From assembly GCA_002361155.1 (NCBI GenBank), contig DERZ01000033.1:8883-33950 (forward strand): a stretch of DNA of 25,068 bases, given 5' to 3'. The position numbers and the translations under genes were made by a program. Position 1 is the first letter of the stretch. Each line of letters begins with the position of its first letter. Source of the DNA: Porphyromonadaceae bacterium UBA3327. Lineage in GTDB: Bacteria > Bacteroidota > Bacteroidia > Bacteroidales > Muribaculaceae. Of the stretch, positions 8,303 through 15,505 are shown piece after piece. Below the pieces are notes generated by a model. That model saw only the letters and a program-made list of their open reading frames with translations. It was not told the origin of the DNA and did not search any database.

Positions 8303-9601
8303 CTATTGTTTGGAAAAATAGTCATCGAGACTTCCGATAAGCGCATCGCACAGGAAGCGCACCTGCTTGTCGGTTACCGCAAGATAGGGGGGCATTATAT
8401 AGGCGTTGTGCCCGAAAGGACGAATCCATGCGCCTCGCGCCACACAATGCTTCTGATATCTGCCGGTATCGATCGGTTCGCGGGTCTCGATCACTCCGAT
8501 GCCGCCGAGAACGCGGATGTCGGCTACGTATGGCCGGTCCGATGCCGATGCCAGCCGCTCCCTCATAATGGACTCTATCTCCAGAATGCGTTCCTGCCAT
8601 GGCGATTCGAGCAACAGTTTTATGGAGGCTGTCGCGATGGCGCAGGCGAGAGGATTCCCCATGAACGTAGGGCCATGCATCATCACTCCGGATTGGGATG
8701 AGGAAATCATGTCGGCAACCTTTGCCGAGGCCGCCACTGTCGCGAAGGTCATATATCCGCCCGTGATGGCTTTGCCTATCAGCATAATGTCCGGTTGTAC
8801 GCCGGCGTGTTCACAGGCAAACAATTTGCCCGTGCGGCCGAAACCTGTCGCTATCTCGTCGAAAATAAGAAGTACTCCGCAGTTATCGCATTCTTTGCGT
8901 AGCTCGCGGAGATATTGCGGATGATAAAACCGCATTCCTCCCGCTCCCTGCACCACCGGTTCAAGTATTACGGCGGCAAGCTCATCGGAATTTTTACGGA
9001 TAAGGTTCCTCATCGGCTCGAAATCTGCGGAATCCCATTCCTCTCCAAAACGGCAGCGGGGCGCGGGAGCGAAGTGACGGATGGGAAGCGCCGGACCGAA
9101 CGCGCCGTGCATACCTGTGACAGGATCGCACACCGACATTGCGTTCCATGTATCGCCGTGATAACCGGAACGGATGGTGGCGAAGTTGGTCTTTTTAGGA
9201 TCGTCATGGGCCTGCACAGCCATCTTCATTGCCACTTCGGTGGCCACAGAACCGGAATCCGCATAGAACAGATGGTTCATGTCCGGCGGCAATATGGTGA
9301 GGAGCTGCTTGCCGAGTTCAACGGCCGGTTCGTGGGTGAGTCCTCCGAACATCACGTGCGACATCCGTTCTATCTGCCGGTGCGCGGCCTCGTTGAGGAC
9401 CGGATTGTTGTATCCGTGAATAACGCACCACCAGGAGGACATTCCGTCGACAAGACGACGTCCGTCTTCAAGTATCAGTTCCGCTCCGCGGGCCTCTCGC
9501 ACCTTGTATGTGGGAAGAGGATTATGGGTGGATGTATAGGGATGCCAGAGATGTTCCCTGTCGAAGTTGTCGAAGACTGTATTGTTCTTTTCAGAATCCA
9601 T
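8303..9601 (-). CDS. bioA: Adenosylmethionine-8-amino-7-oxononanoate aminotransferase
   Basis: 432 residues, class III aminotransferase. The N-terminus has HLWHPYTS (17-24), the BioA-specific [13 protein letters not shown] (55-67), [32 protein letters not shown] (D248 binds the PLP ring nitrogen) and LIGKAITGG, where K277 is the PLP lysine. It converts KAPA to 7,8-diaminopelargonate with SAM as amino donor. It is the first gene of the bio cluster, starting 42 nt after priA. The next enzyme, BioD, and biotin synthase BioB are not encoded in this window. A near-palindrome sits just upstream of the start. Confidence 0.95.
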   Translation of the reverse strand: MDSEKNNTVFDNFDREHLWHPYTSTHNPLPTYKVREARGAELILEDGRRLVDGMSSWWCVIHGYNNPVLNEAAHRQIERMSHVMFGGLTHEPAVELGKQLLTILPPDMNHLFYADSGSVATEVAMKMAVQAHDDPKKTNFATIRSGYHGDTWNAMSVCDPVTGMHGAFGPALPIRHFAPAPRCRFGEEWDSADFEPMRNLIRKNSDELAAVILEPVVQGAGGMRFYHPQYLRELRKECDNCGVLLIFDEIATGFGRTGKLFACEHAGVQPDIMLIGKAITGGYMTFATVAASAKVADMISSSQSGVMMHGPTFMGNPLACAIATASIKLLLESPWQERILEIESIMRERLASASDRPYVADIRVLGGIGVIETREPIDTGRYQKHCVARGAWIRPFGHNAYIMPPYLAVTDKQVRFLCDALIGSLDDYFSKQ

Positions 9602-9612
9602 ATATTTTATAT

Positions 9613-9626
9613 AAACTCATGGGTTT
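9613..9626. promoter_or_regulatory. Near-palindrome before bioA, possible operator
   Basis: AAACTCATGGGTTT is a 14-bp near-palindrome (12 of 14 positions symmetric around CATG) located 12 nt before the bioA ATG, inside the 42-nt gap after priA. On the coding strand it includes TTGGAAACC, one base off a single BirA half-site (TTGTAAACC), but no second half-site lies at the spacing expected for BirA. No clear Bacteroidetes promoter box was found in the gap, so bioA may also be transcribed from priA. Confidence 0.25.
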
Positions 9627-9643
9627 CCAACTGTTGTTATCAA

Positions 9644-12127
9644 TTATACCGGATCCACGTCGTAATATACCATAGTCGCTTTCATTTCAGGCAGTCCCGA
9701 TATGGCAACATGGCATTCCCTGAGCAATCTCTTTACTTTACTCATGGAGGCTCCGGCTTCCACTTTCAGCATAATGCTCTGTATGTACCAGAGAGCCACA
9801 CGGCTCACGAAAGGTTTCTCCGGTCCGAGAACACGGCTGCCGAAAATCTCGCGCAGTTTCATAGTCATGGCGGTGGCGGCACGGTCTGCCAAGACGGAAT
9901 CCTTGTTTTTAAGGTATATGCCGATTACTTTTGTGAACGGCGGATAGGAATAGCGCTTTCGTTCAATTATCTCATGGTGGTAAAATCCTTGATAATCATG
10001 ATCTTTAACAAACTTAAGCACTGGATCGTCGGGTCGTGTGGTCTGGATGATTACCTTGCCCCGTGTGCCGTTTCGTCTGCCGGCCCTGCCGGCCACCTGT
10101 TCAAGCATATTGAAAGCGCGCTCGTCGCTTCTGAAATCGGGAAAGTTGAGAAGAGTGTCGGCGTTTATCACACCCACCACCTTGACTTTCTCGAAATCAA
10201 GACCTTTGGTCACCATCTGCGTACCGACGAGGATGTCTGACCTGTGTGCGGAGAAGTTCTCGATAATTTCCTGAAAAGCATCCTTGTTGCGCGTGGTGTC
10301 GAGATCCATGCGACTGATCCGGCTCTCTTTGAATATCTCCTGTACCTCTTCGGCGATCCGTTCCGTACCATAGCCGTATGTCTCTATGTCGATGCCTTCA
10401 CATGCGGGACATACGCGCGGCATAAGACTGGTAAATCCGCAATAATGGCATTTCAAAAGATTGATTTTCTTATGATAGACGAGCGATACATCGCAGTTAT
10501 CACACTTTGGGGTCCAGCCGCAGGTGCGGCAAATCACCATCGGCGCAAACCCTCGGCGATTCTGGAACACAATTCCCTGCAGTTCTTCTCCGATAGCCTC
10601 ACGCATCTCATGCATGAGCGGGCGGGAAAGACTGCCGTGGCTGATTTTCTTCTTTCGCTGCTCCTTCATGTCGACGATTTCCACTTCGGGGAGTTCGGCA
10701 CCTTCGAACCGTTCGTACAGCGAAGCGAGTCCATATTTACCTGAAGAGGCTTTGTAGAAAGTCTCCACCGACGGTGTGGCGGAGCCGAGCAGGACTCTCG
10801 CTCCATGCATTGAGGCAAGCACGGTGGCTACGTCGCGGGCATTGTAGCGTGGGGCTGGATCGTACTGTTTGAACGATGCCTCATGCTCCTCGTCCACAAT
10901 TACGAGACCGAGGCGCGCGAAGGGAAGGAATACGGAGGAGCGGGCCCCAAGCACGACAGCAGGCTCGTTGTCTGTGAGGAGACGTTTCCAGATATCCACG
11001 CGTTCATTATCGGTGAATTTGGAATGATATACAATAAGACGGTTGCCGAATGCGCGCCGCAGTCTGTCGGTCAGCTGCGTGGTCAGCGAAATTTCGGGCA
11101 CGAGATATAGCACCTGGGTGCCGTCTTTCAGTGCGGCGGCTATCAGATGGTTGTAGATCTCTGTCTTTCCGCTGCCGGTCAGACCGTGGAGCAACACCAC
11201 ATCTTTATCCTGGAACAGTCTCCGGATTTCATCCATGGCCTTGCGTTGTCCGGCACTTAGCTGGACAAGACTGATCTCAATGTTGTCGCTCACGCTGTTG
11301 AAGCGGTTTATCACCCGCCGTTCCATGCGTAATATACCTTTGTCGACGAGAGCCTTGAGTACACCCGGGGTTACTCCGGGCACTTCAAGAAGTTCCGTGC
11401 GGGACACATCATGCAGCGGTGCGGCCTGCCGCATCCATCCTGATTTGTCGAGATACGACACAAGGGCGTTCTCCTGCTGGCGGGCGCGTTTTATCCTGTC
11501 GAAGAAAGAATGAAGTTTTTCGTTGTCGCCCCTTTCTGCGTCAAGAACTACAAAAGTCTGTTTCTTCGGCCGGTATTTTTCGACTATTCTCTCATCGACT
11601 TCCACAACTCCGGCCTGCAGCAGCTGACTCACCGTTCCGGCGGCGTTGGCTAAGCCCGTGGCTATAGATATCTCCGAGATGCTCATACGTTTCTTCTGTT
11701 CGAGCAACTGTATGACAATGGCTTGTCGTTCGGTGAAATGTGTGTCGCTGTCCGCTTCGAAGTCCTGATTTAGCGTGACGGACGTCTCGCTTTCCGGTTT
11801 CAGTCCTGTCGGGACGGCTGCCTTGTAGACTTCCCCCACAGAACACAGATAATACTCCGATATCCATTTCCAGAGTTTCATCTGCGGATACCGCACTGCC
11901 GGACGCGGGTCGAGAAGCGCCATCAGAGGTTTGACTTCGTAGGCTGGCATTGTCGAATGGACGCTCTCCACAATACCGGTGTAGAATTTCTTCCGGCCGA
12001 ACTGTACGAGCACACGTGAGCCAACCTGCAGGGAAGACTCCATTTCCGATGGAATCTCGTAAGTGAAGGTGGAGCTAAGAGGCAGTGGAAGTATTATTTC
12101 CGCGAACATCGGCTTCATGAGTATCAT
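9644..12127 (-). CDS. priA: Primosomal replication protein N' (PriA helicase)
   Basis: 827 residues, a superfamily 2 3'-5' DNA helicase that reloads the replisome at stalled forks. The N-terminal 3'-end binding domain starts around MFAEIILPLPL. Walker A is GLTGSGKT (315-322), Walker B is DEEH (412-415), followed by GSATPS (448-453). Eight cysteines form the zinc-binding insert (C533, C536, C542, C545, C560, C563, C573, C576), and TQMVTKGLDF and QVAGRAGR are the last helicase motifs. Three in-frame ATGs lie within the first seven codons; the family usually begins close to the third (12109). A divergent promoter box lies about 77 nt upstream of the longest start. Confidence 0.95.
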   Translation of the reverse strand: MILMKPMFAEIILPLPLSSTFTYEIPSEMESSLQVGSRVLVQFGRKKFYTGIVESVHSTMPAYEVKPLMALLDPRPAVRYPQMKLWKWISEYYLCSVGEVYKAAVPTGLKPESETSVTLNQDFEADSDTHFTERQAIVIQLLEQKKRMSISEISIATGLANAAGTVSQLLQAGVVEVDERIVEKYRPKKQTFVVLDAERGDNEKLHSFFDRIKRARQQENALVSYLDKSGWMRQAAPLHDVSRTELLEVPGVTPGVLKALVDKGILRMERRVINRFNSVSDNIEISLVQLSAGQRKAMDEIRRLFQDKDVVLLHGLTGSGKTEIYNHLIAAALKDGTQVLYLVPEISLTTQLTDRLRRAFGNRLIVYHSKFTDNERVDIWKRLLTDNEPAVVLGARSSVFLPFARLGLVIVDEEHEASFKQYDPAPRYNARDVATVLASMHGARVLLGSATPSVETFYKASSGKYGLASLYERFEGAELPEVEIVDMKEQRKKKISHGSLSRPLMHEMREAIGEELQGIVFQNRRGFAPMVICRTCGWTPKCDNCDVSLVYHKKINLLKCHYCGFTSLMPRVCPACEGIDIETYGYGTERIAEEVQEIFKESRISRMDLDTTRNKDAFQEIIENFSAHRSDILVGTQMVTKGLDFEKVKVVGVINADTLLNFPDFRSDERAFNMLEQVAGRAGRRNGTRGKVIIQTTRPDDPVLKFVKDHDYQGFYHHEIIERKRYSYPPFTKVIGIYLKNKDSVLADRAATAMTMKLREIFGSRVLGPEKPFVSRVALWYIQSIMLKVEAGASMSKVKRLLRECHVAISGLPEMKATMVYYDVDPV

Positions 12128-12203
12128 CTTTGGGAGAATGTTCTACAATCTATTTGTCAGACCCCGATACTCTTTTTTATGGGATTAAGACTAATAGTTA
12201 GTG

Positions 12204-12211
12204 CAAATTTA
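12204..12211 (-). promoter_or_regulatory. Promoter -7 box for priA
   Basis: Read on the minus strand this is TAAATTTG, a perfect match to the Bacteroidetes sigma-ABfr -7 consensus TAnnTTTG. The predicted start of transcription would give a priA leader of about 70 nt. No good -33 TTTG is visible at the usual spacing. It forms an inverted pair with the box at 12234-12241. Confidence 0.55.
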
Positions 12212-12233
12212 GTCATAATCCGAGAAAAAATGT

Positions 12234-12241
12234 TAAATTTG
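12234..12241 (+). promoter_or_regulatory. Promoter -7 box for the outer-membrane barrel operon
   Basis: TAAATTTG matches TAnnTTTG perfectly and would start transcription around 12248, giving a leader of about 80 nt before the first barrel gene. The upstream -33 region is A-rich without a clear TTG. Together with the mirror-image box at 12204-12211 it makes a 9-bp inverted repeat (GCAAATTTA and TAAATTTGC) separated by 22 nt. Confidence 0.6.
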
Positions 12242-12263
12242 CGCTGAAAAAATAAATTAACGG

Positions 12264-12306
12264 CCTGAAGTCTTCTCTGTGAAATCATGATTAAAGAGTC
12301 TTCAGG
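12264..12306 (+). promoter_or_regulatory. Hairpin in the 5' leader of the barrel operon
   Basis: CCTGAAG (12264-12270) pairs with CTTCAGG (12300-12306), and CTCT (12275-12278) with AGAG (12295-12298). The apical part contains the perfect palindrome AATCATGATT. The structure ends 23 nt before the ATG and lies wholly in the predicted transcript leader. There is no following T-run, so it is not a simple terminator. It could stabilise the mRNA or bind a regulator. Confidence 0.45.
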
Positions 12307-12329
12307 GATAAATTTTAAACAAAAAAGCT

Positions 12330-12977
12330 ATGAAAAGAGCAAAGATTGCCGTGGTGGTGGCACTGGTGGCCCTTGTGTCCGGTTTCCAGGCCAACGCGAG
12401 ACTCGCCTTCGGTGTGAAAGCCGGTCTCAATGTGAACAAAATGCATCTTAACCATGATGAACTGTTAGACGGCAGCAACCGGGCCGGATTCACTGTCGGT
12501 GTGATGGGAGAATATACCTTGCCGATGATCGGCCTTGGTGTGGATCTCTCTCTGATGTATACCCGCATGAACAGTGAGGTTGAAGCCCATATCAAGACCG
12601 GCAGTCTCAACACCGGAGCGTTGGCAGAGTATAATGTAGGCAAGAATTTTCTCGAGATTCCGCTGAATTTGAAATATAAGTTCTCGATTCCCGTTGTGCG
12701 TCACATTTTCGCACCTATGGTATATACCGGTCCTACGCTCGCTCTCAAACTTGACGGCAGCCAGAATTCATTTGCCACAAAGACATGCCAGTGGGGCTGG
12801 AACGTCGGAATCGGTCTGGAGTTCATCCGTCATCTTCAGGTGTCGGCAGGTTATACGTTCGGTATCAACAATGTGATGGACGACGTGGATCTTCCTTTTA
12901 ATCTCGGCACCGTCACGCCGGGAGACATCAACATGCGCAACAATTACTGGACCGTAACAGCCGCATGGCTCTTCTGA
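12330..12977 (+). CDS. Small outer-membrane beta-barrel protein (PorT-like), copy 1
   Basis: 215 residues. A classic signal peptide (MKRAKIAVVVALVALVSGFQANA) is probably cleaved after A23. The mature part is made of alternating amphipathic strands such as LAFGVKAGLNVNKM, AGFTVGVMGEYTL, LEIPLNLKYKF and QVSAGYTFGI, and ends in an aromatic residue (TAAWLF), all typical of eight-stranded outer-membrane barrels of the OMP_b-brl_2/PorT group. The next gene, 4 nt downstream, is a clear paralogue. The role of these barrels is generally unknown. It is the first gene of an apparent four-gene operon with copy 2, sufT-like and lpxH. Confidence 0.8.
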   Translation: MKRAKIAVVVALVALVSGFQANARLAFGVKAGLNVNKMHLNHDELLDGSNRAGFTVGVMGEYTLPMIGLGVDLSLMYTRMNSEVEAHIKTGSLNTGALAEYNVGKNFLEIPLNLKYKFSIPVVRHIFAPMVYTGPTLALKLDGSQNSFATKTCQWGWNVGIGLEFIRHLQVSAGYTFGINNVMDDVDLPFNLGTVTPGDINMRNNYWTVTAAWLF

Positions 12978-12981
12978 CGAC

Positions 12982-13590
12982 ATGAAAAAATTGCTGATAT
13001 TGATTCTTACAGTGGCTACAGCCCTCGGCGCGAACGCAAAGTTCCGCTGGGGTCCCACTGTAGGAACGAACTTCTCCAATTTCTACTGGAACCAGCCGCT
13101 GCTTCATTCGCGCACACTTGCCGGAGTGAGCGGCGGTGTGATGGGAGAGGTGATGATCCCCGGAATCGGATTCGGAGTGGACATGGCGCTGAAGTATACG
13201 TTCAAGGGAGCCAAGACTATGTTCGGCGAATATGACGTGTGGAGTTCCGACGGTTTCGGAACGGAGACGATGCGCTTCCATACCATCCAGATTCCAGTAA
13301 ACCTGCGCTTCAAGTGGACGCGTATGAACGGATTCGAGCATTATCTGGCTCCGATCGTGTTCGGCGGACCTTCCTTCAATTTTTATGCCGCGCACACTGA
13401 CTGCAAGGCTGTGGAGATTCCCGCCGCATCGGTCGGACTGCAGTGTGGTATCGGCGCCGAGGTGTTCGAGCGCTATCAGCTTACAGCCGGATTCCTCTGG
13501 GACCTCTCCCACGACATACGCACCGTAAAACTCGATGACAATGCCGCGAGAATGCGGGGATGGTTCATCGACTTTGCCGTACTTTTCTAA
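12982..13590 (+). CDS. Small outer-membrane beta-barrel protein, copy 2
   Basis: 202 residues. The signal peptide MKKLLILILTVATALGANA is cleaved probably after A19. It shares the copy-1 layout: xxxGxxxGxNFSN near the mature N-terminus, GVMGEVMIPGIGFGVDMALKY matching GVMGEYTLPMIGLGVDLSLMY in copy 1, a strand ending IPVNLRFKW, and an aromatic C-terminus (VLF). The two genes therefore arose by tandem duplication and have diverged strongly elsewhere. The intergenic gap is only 4 nt, so they are co-translated. Confidence 0.78.
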   Translation: MKKLLILILTVATALGANAKFRWGPTVGTNFSNFYWNQPLLHSRTLAGVSGGVMGEVMIPGIGFGVDMALKYTFKGAKTMFGEYDVWSSDGFGTETMRFHTIQIPVNLRFKWTRMNGFEHYLAPIVFGGPSFNFYAAHTDCKAVEIPAASVGLQCGIGAEVFERYQLTAGFLWDLSHDIRTVKLDDNAARMRGWFIDFAVLF

Positions 13591-13611
13591 ATTATCTGTA
13601 AAATCGCTGAA

Positions 13612-13953
13612 ATGGAAGATACAAACAATCAGCCGGAGAGCGACGAGATGAGGATTGTGTCCAAGGCAGTGGAGATGCTGAAGACCGTATATGATCCTGA
13701 GATCCCCGTGAATGTCTATGACCTTGGTCTTATATACAGAGCAGAATATACCGTGGAGGACAAGACCCTTCATGTGGACATGACGCTGACAGCGCCATCC
13801 TGCCCTGCGGCCGACTTCATCATGGAGGACATCCGCCAGAAACTGGTAAGCATCCAGGGTCCGGAGAAAGTGGATCTGCGTCTCGTCTTCGAACCTGAAT
13901 GGAATCAGGACATGATGACCGAGGAAGCCAAACTTGAACTCGGATTCCTCTGA
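13612..13953 (+). CDS. MIP18/DUF59 family Fe-S assembly protein (SufT-like)
   Basis: 113 residues covering the complete MIP18 domain. Key motifs are VYDPEIPVNVYDLGLIY (residues 26-42, with D28-P29-E30) and TAPSCPAAD, with the conserved cysteine C64. Members (SufT, PaaD, CIA2) help place or mature iron-sulfur clusters in client proteins. No other suf gene is adjacent; it lies 21 nt after an outer-membrane barrel gene, and its stop shares one base with the lpxH start (TGATG). PaaD-type function is unlikely because no phenylacetate genes are present. Confidence 0.88.
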   Translation: MEDTNNQPESDEMRIVSKAVEMLKTVYDPEIPVNVYDLGLIYRAEYTVEDKTLHVDMTLTAPSCPAADFIMEDIRQKLVSIQGPEKVDLRLVFEPEWNQDMMTEEAKLELGFL

Positions 13954-14699
13954 TGAAGGCCTATTTTCTTAGCGACCTGCATCTCGGAGCACCATATTTT
14001 CCCGACTCCAGGAAAGCGGAGTTGAGAGTGGTCGATTTTCTCGACTCGATAAAGGATGACGCCCATACCATCTACCTTCTGGGCGACATCCTTGATTATT
14101 GGTACGAGTACCGGTATGTGGTGCCCCGCGGTTTTGTCAGATTCTTCGGCAAGCTTGCCGAACTCGCCGACAGCGGGGTGCGTATAGTATGGTTCATCGG
14201 TAACCATGATATCTGGATCTTCGACTATCTGCCCTCGGAGCTTGGTATAGAGGTGGTGGATGGCGCTCTGGTGGAGGAAATAGACGGACATTTCTTCTAT
14301 ATGACGCATGGTGACGGTATAGGGAGACTCAAGCCATCTTTCAAAGTACTCCGCCAGCTCTTCCGAAGCCGGTGGTGCCAGAAGGCTTTCGCGGCGATCC
14401 ATCCGCGCTGGACCGTACCTTTCGCCTACGGCTGGAGCCGGCATTCACGCAAAATCGAGGGGCCGTCAGAGGCCGATGCCCGGCGCATGATGGAGAACAT
14501 CACCGTATTCAGCCGTGGTTATCTTGAAAAACATTCCGAAATAAATTACTTTATATATGGCCACCTCCATCTTCTTGAGGATTTCGAACTTACCCCGACA
14601 TGCCGGATGGTGGTTCTCGGTGAATGGATAGCGGCGATGAGTTACGGAGTATGGGACGGTAAGGAATTACGGCTTGAAACTTACCATTGCCGAGAATAG
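13953..14699 (+). CDS. lpxH: UDP-2,3-diacylglucosamine diphosphatase
   Basis: 248 residues, calcineurin-like metallophosphoesterase. Metal-binding motifs in order are SDLHLG (D8, H10), GDILDYW (D45), GNHD (84-86 N-H-D), MTHGDG (H119) and YGHLH near the end. LpxH hydrolyses UDP-2,3-diacylglucosamine to lipid X in lipid A synthesis and works at the inner face of the inner membrane. The length and DYWYEYR after the second motif fit LpxH rather than a generic phosphoesterase. It is translationally coupled to the SufT-like gene. Confidence 0.85.
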   Translation: MKAYFLSDLHLGAPYFPDSRKAELRVVDFLDSIKDDAHTIYLLGDILDYWYEYRYVVPRGFVRFFGKLAELADSGVRIVWFIGNHDIWIFDYLPSELGIEVVDGALVEEIDGHFFYMTHGDGIGRLKPSFKVLRQLFRSRWCQKAFAAIHPRWTVPFAYGWSRHSRKIEGPSEADARRMMENITVFSRGYLEKHSEINYFIYGHLHLLEDFELTPTCRMVVLGEWIAAMSYGVWDGKELRLETYHCRE

Positions 14700-14713
14700 C
14701 AATCATTTTTACA
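14686..14713 (+). terminator. Weak terminator-like hairpin after lpxH
   Basis: ATTGC (14686-14690) can pair with GCAAT (14699-14703) around an 8-nt loop that contains most of the stop codon, followed by CATTTTTAC. Only five base pairs and a short T-run, so this is a weak candidate for the end of the barrel-sufT-lpxH transcript. Confidence 0.3.
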
Positions 14714-14796
14714 GAGAGGAAAAATACGTAAAGGCAAAATATCATAAAAAGTCGAATTAATCGGAACTTTTTGGATACTGTTTCAAAAAAAATCAT

Positions 14797-14804
14797 TAAA
14801 TTTG
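14797..14804 (+). promoter_or_regulatory. Promoter -7 box before the DUF4293 gene
   Basis: TAAATTTG matches TAnnTTTG exactly, and TTTTTGG at 14768-14774 is a possible -33 element, although the spacing is several bases longer than usual. The predicted transcript starts near 14811 and has a leader of about 150 nt. Confidence 0.6.
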
Positions 14805-14821
14805 CAAAGAATTGGCGTTTG

Positions 14822-14856
14822 CGAAGGGTCATTTGTCGGATACCGATGGGCCTTCG
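14822..14856 (+). promoter_or_regulatory. Structured leader RNA hairpin upstream of DUF4293
   Basis: CGAAGG (14822-14827) pairs with CCTTCG (14851-14856). Inside it TCGG (14836-14839) pairs with CCGA (14843-14846) around an ATA loop. The structure begins about 11 nt after the predicted transcription start and lies more than 100 nt before the start codon. I do not recognise a known riboswitch class. The rest of 14857-14964 is AT-rich with no further strong structure seen. Confidence 0.45.
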
Positions 14857-14964
14857 ACAGTGCATATAAATTATTATAGATTTCAACAAACGGGATATCA
14901 GAATTTTATCTGATTATAGGGGCCATGCGTGGCTCAGGTAGCGTTACAAAAGAAATTAAACAAT

Positions 14965-15435
14965 ATGGTAATTCAGCGTTGGCAATCGGTTTTGCTTCTT
15001 ATAGTGGCTGCATTGATGGGCAGTTTCACATTTCTATCGCTCGGGCAGATCCAGATGCCTGAGGAAAGTCTTAATTTTACCACTCTCGGCTTTGAAATCG
15101 AGGGCATACCGACCGACGGGGCTCAGTCGGGTTACCGTGCCCATACATGGATATTTTTCATAGTGTCGCTGATGAGCGCGATCATTCCGTTAATCAACAT
15201 TTTTCTCTTCAGGAATCTTCGCCTCCAGAAGACCCTATGTCTTGTGGAAGTGCTGTTCATACTTGCAACGGTCGGTGTCGGCTGCGTATACGGATACTCG
15301 TTGTTCTCGCCCTATTACGTGAGCTGGTCATCGGTTATCATAATGCCGCTTCTTGCGTTTCTCGGCGATGTCATGGCGTACAACCGTATCAACAGCGACC
15401 TGAAGTTGCTTTCTTCCGCCGATCGTCTGCGCTGA
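14965..15435 (+). CDS. DUF4293 family integral membrane protein
   Basis: 156 residues from the ATG at 14965. An in-frame GTG at 14929 would add 12 residues, but family members begin with M(V)IQRWQS-like sequence, which supports the internal ATG. There are four predicted membrane segments: after IQRWQS (LLLIVAALMGSFTFLSL), HTWIFFIVSLMSAIIPLINIFLF, LCLVEVLFILATVGVGCVYGY, and VSWSSVIIMPLLAFLGDVMAY. The N-terminal IQRxQ and the C-terminal DLKLLSSADRLR are typical of this Bacteroidetes family. Function is unknown. It has its own promoter and a structured leader, and lies 70 nt before proS. Confidence 0.8.
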   Translation: MVIQRWQSVLLLIVAALMGSFTFLSLGQIQMPEESLNFTTLGFEIEGIPTDGAQSGYRAHTWIFFIVSLMSAIIPLINIFLFRNLRLQKTLCLVEVLFILATVGVGCVYGYSLFSPYYVSWSSVIIMPLLAFLGDVMAYNRINSDLKLLSSADRLR

Positions 15436-15505
15436 GGCGTAAGTGTCGGCAGGAAGTATTACTCACAATTATAACCCAGTCTCTAAGAGTCACACCTTAT
15501 ACATC

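Noticed and set aside
8915..10240. Plus-strand open frame of 441 codons across bioA and priA
   Set aside because: It runs antisense over two well-identified genes and their gap, and the translation is His- and Cys-rich without any recognisable domain.
12928..13773. Minus-strand open frame of 281 codons across barrel copy 2
   Set aside because: Antisense to the second barrel gene and the start of the SufT-like gene, with a start and stop that ignore the operon structure.
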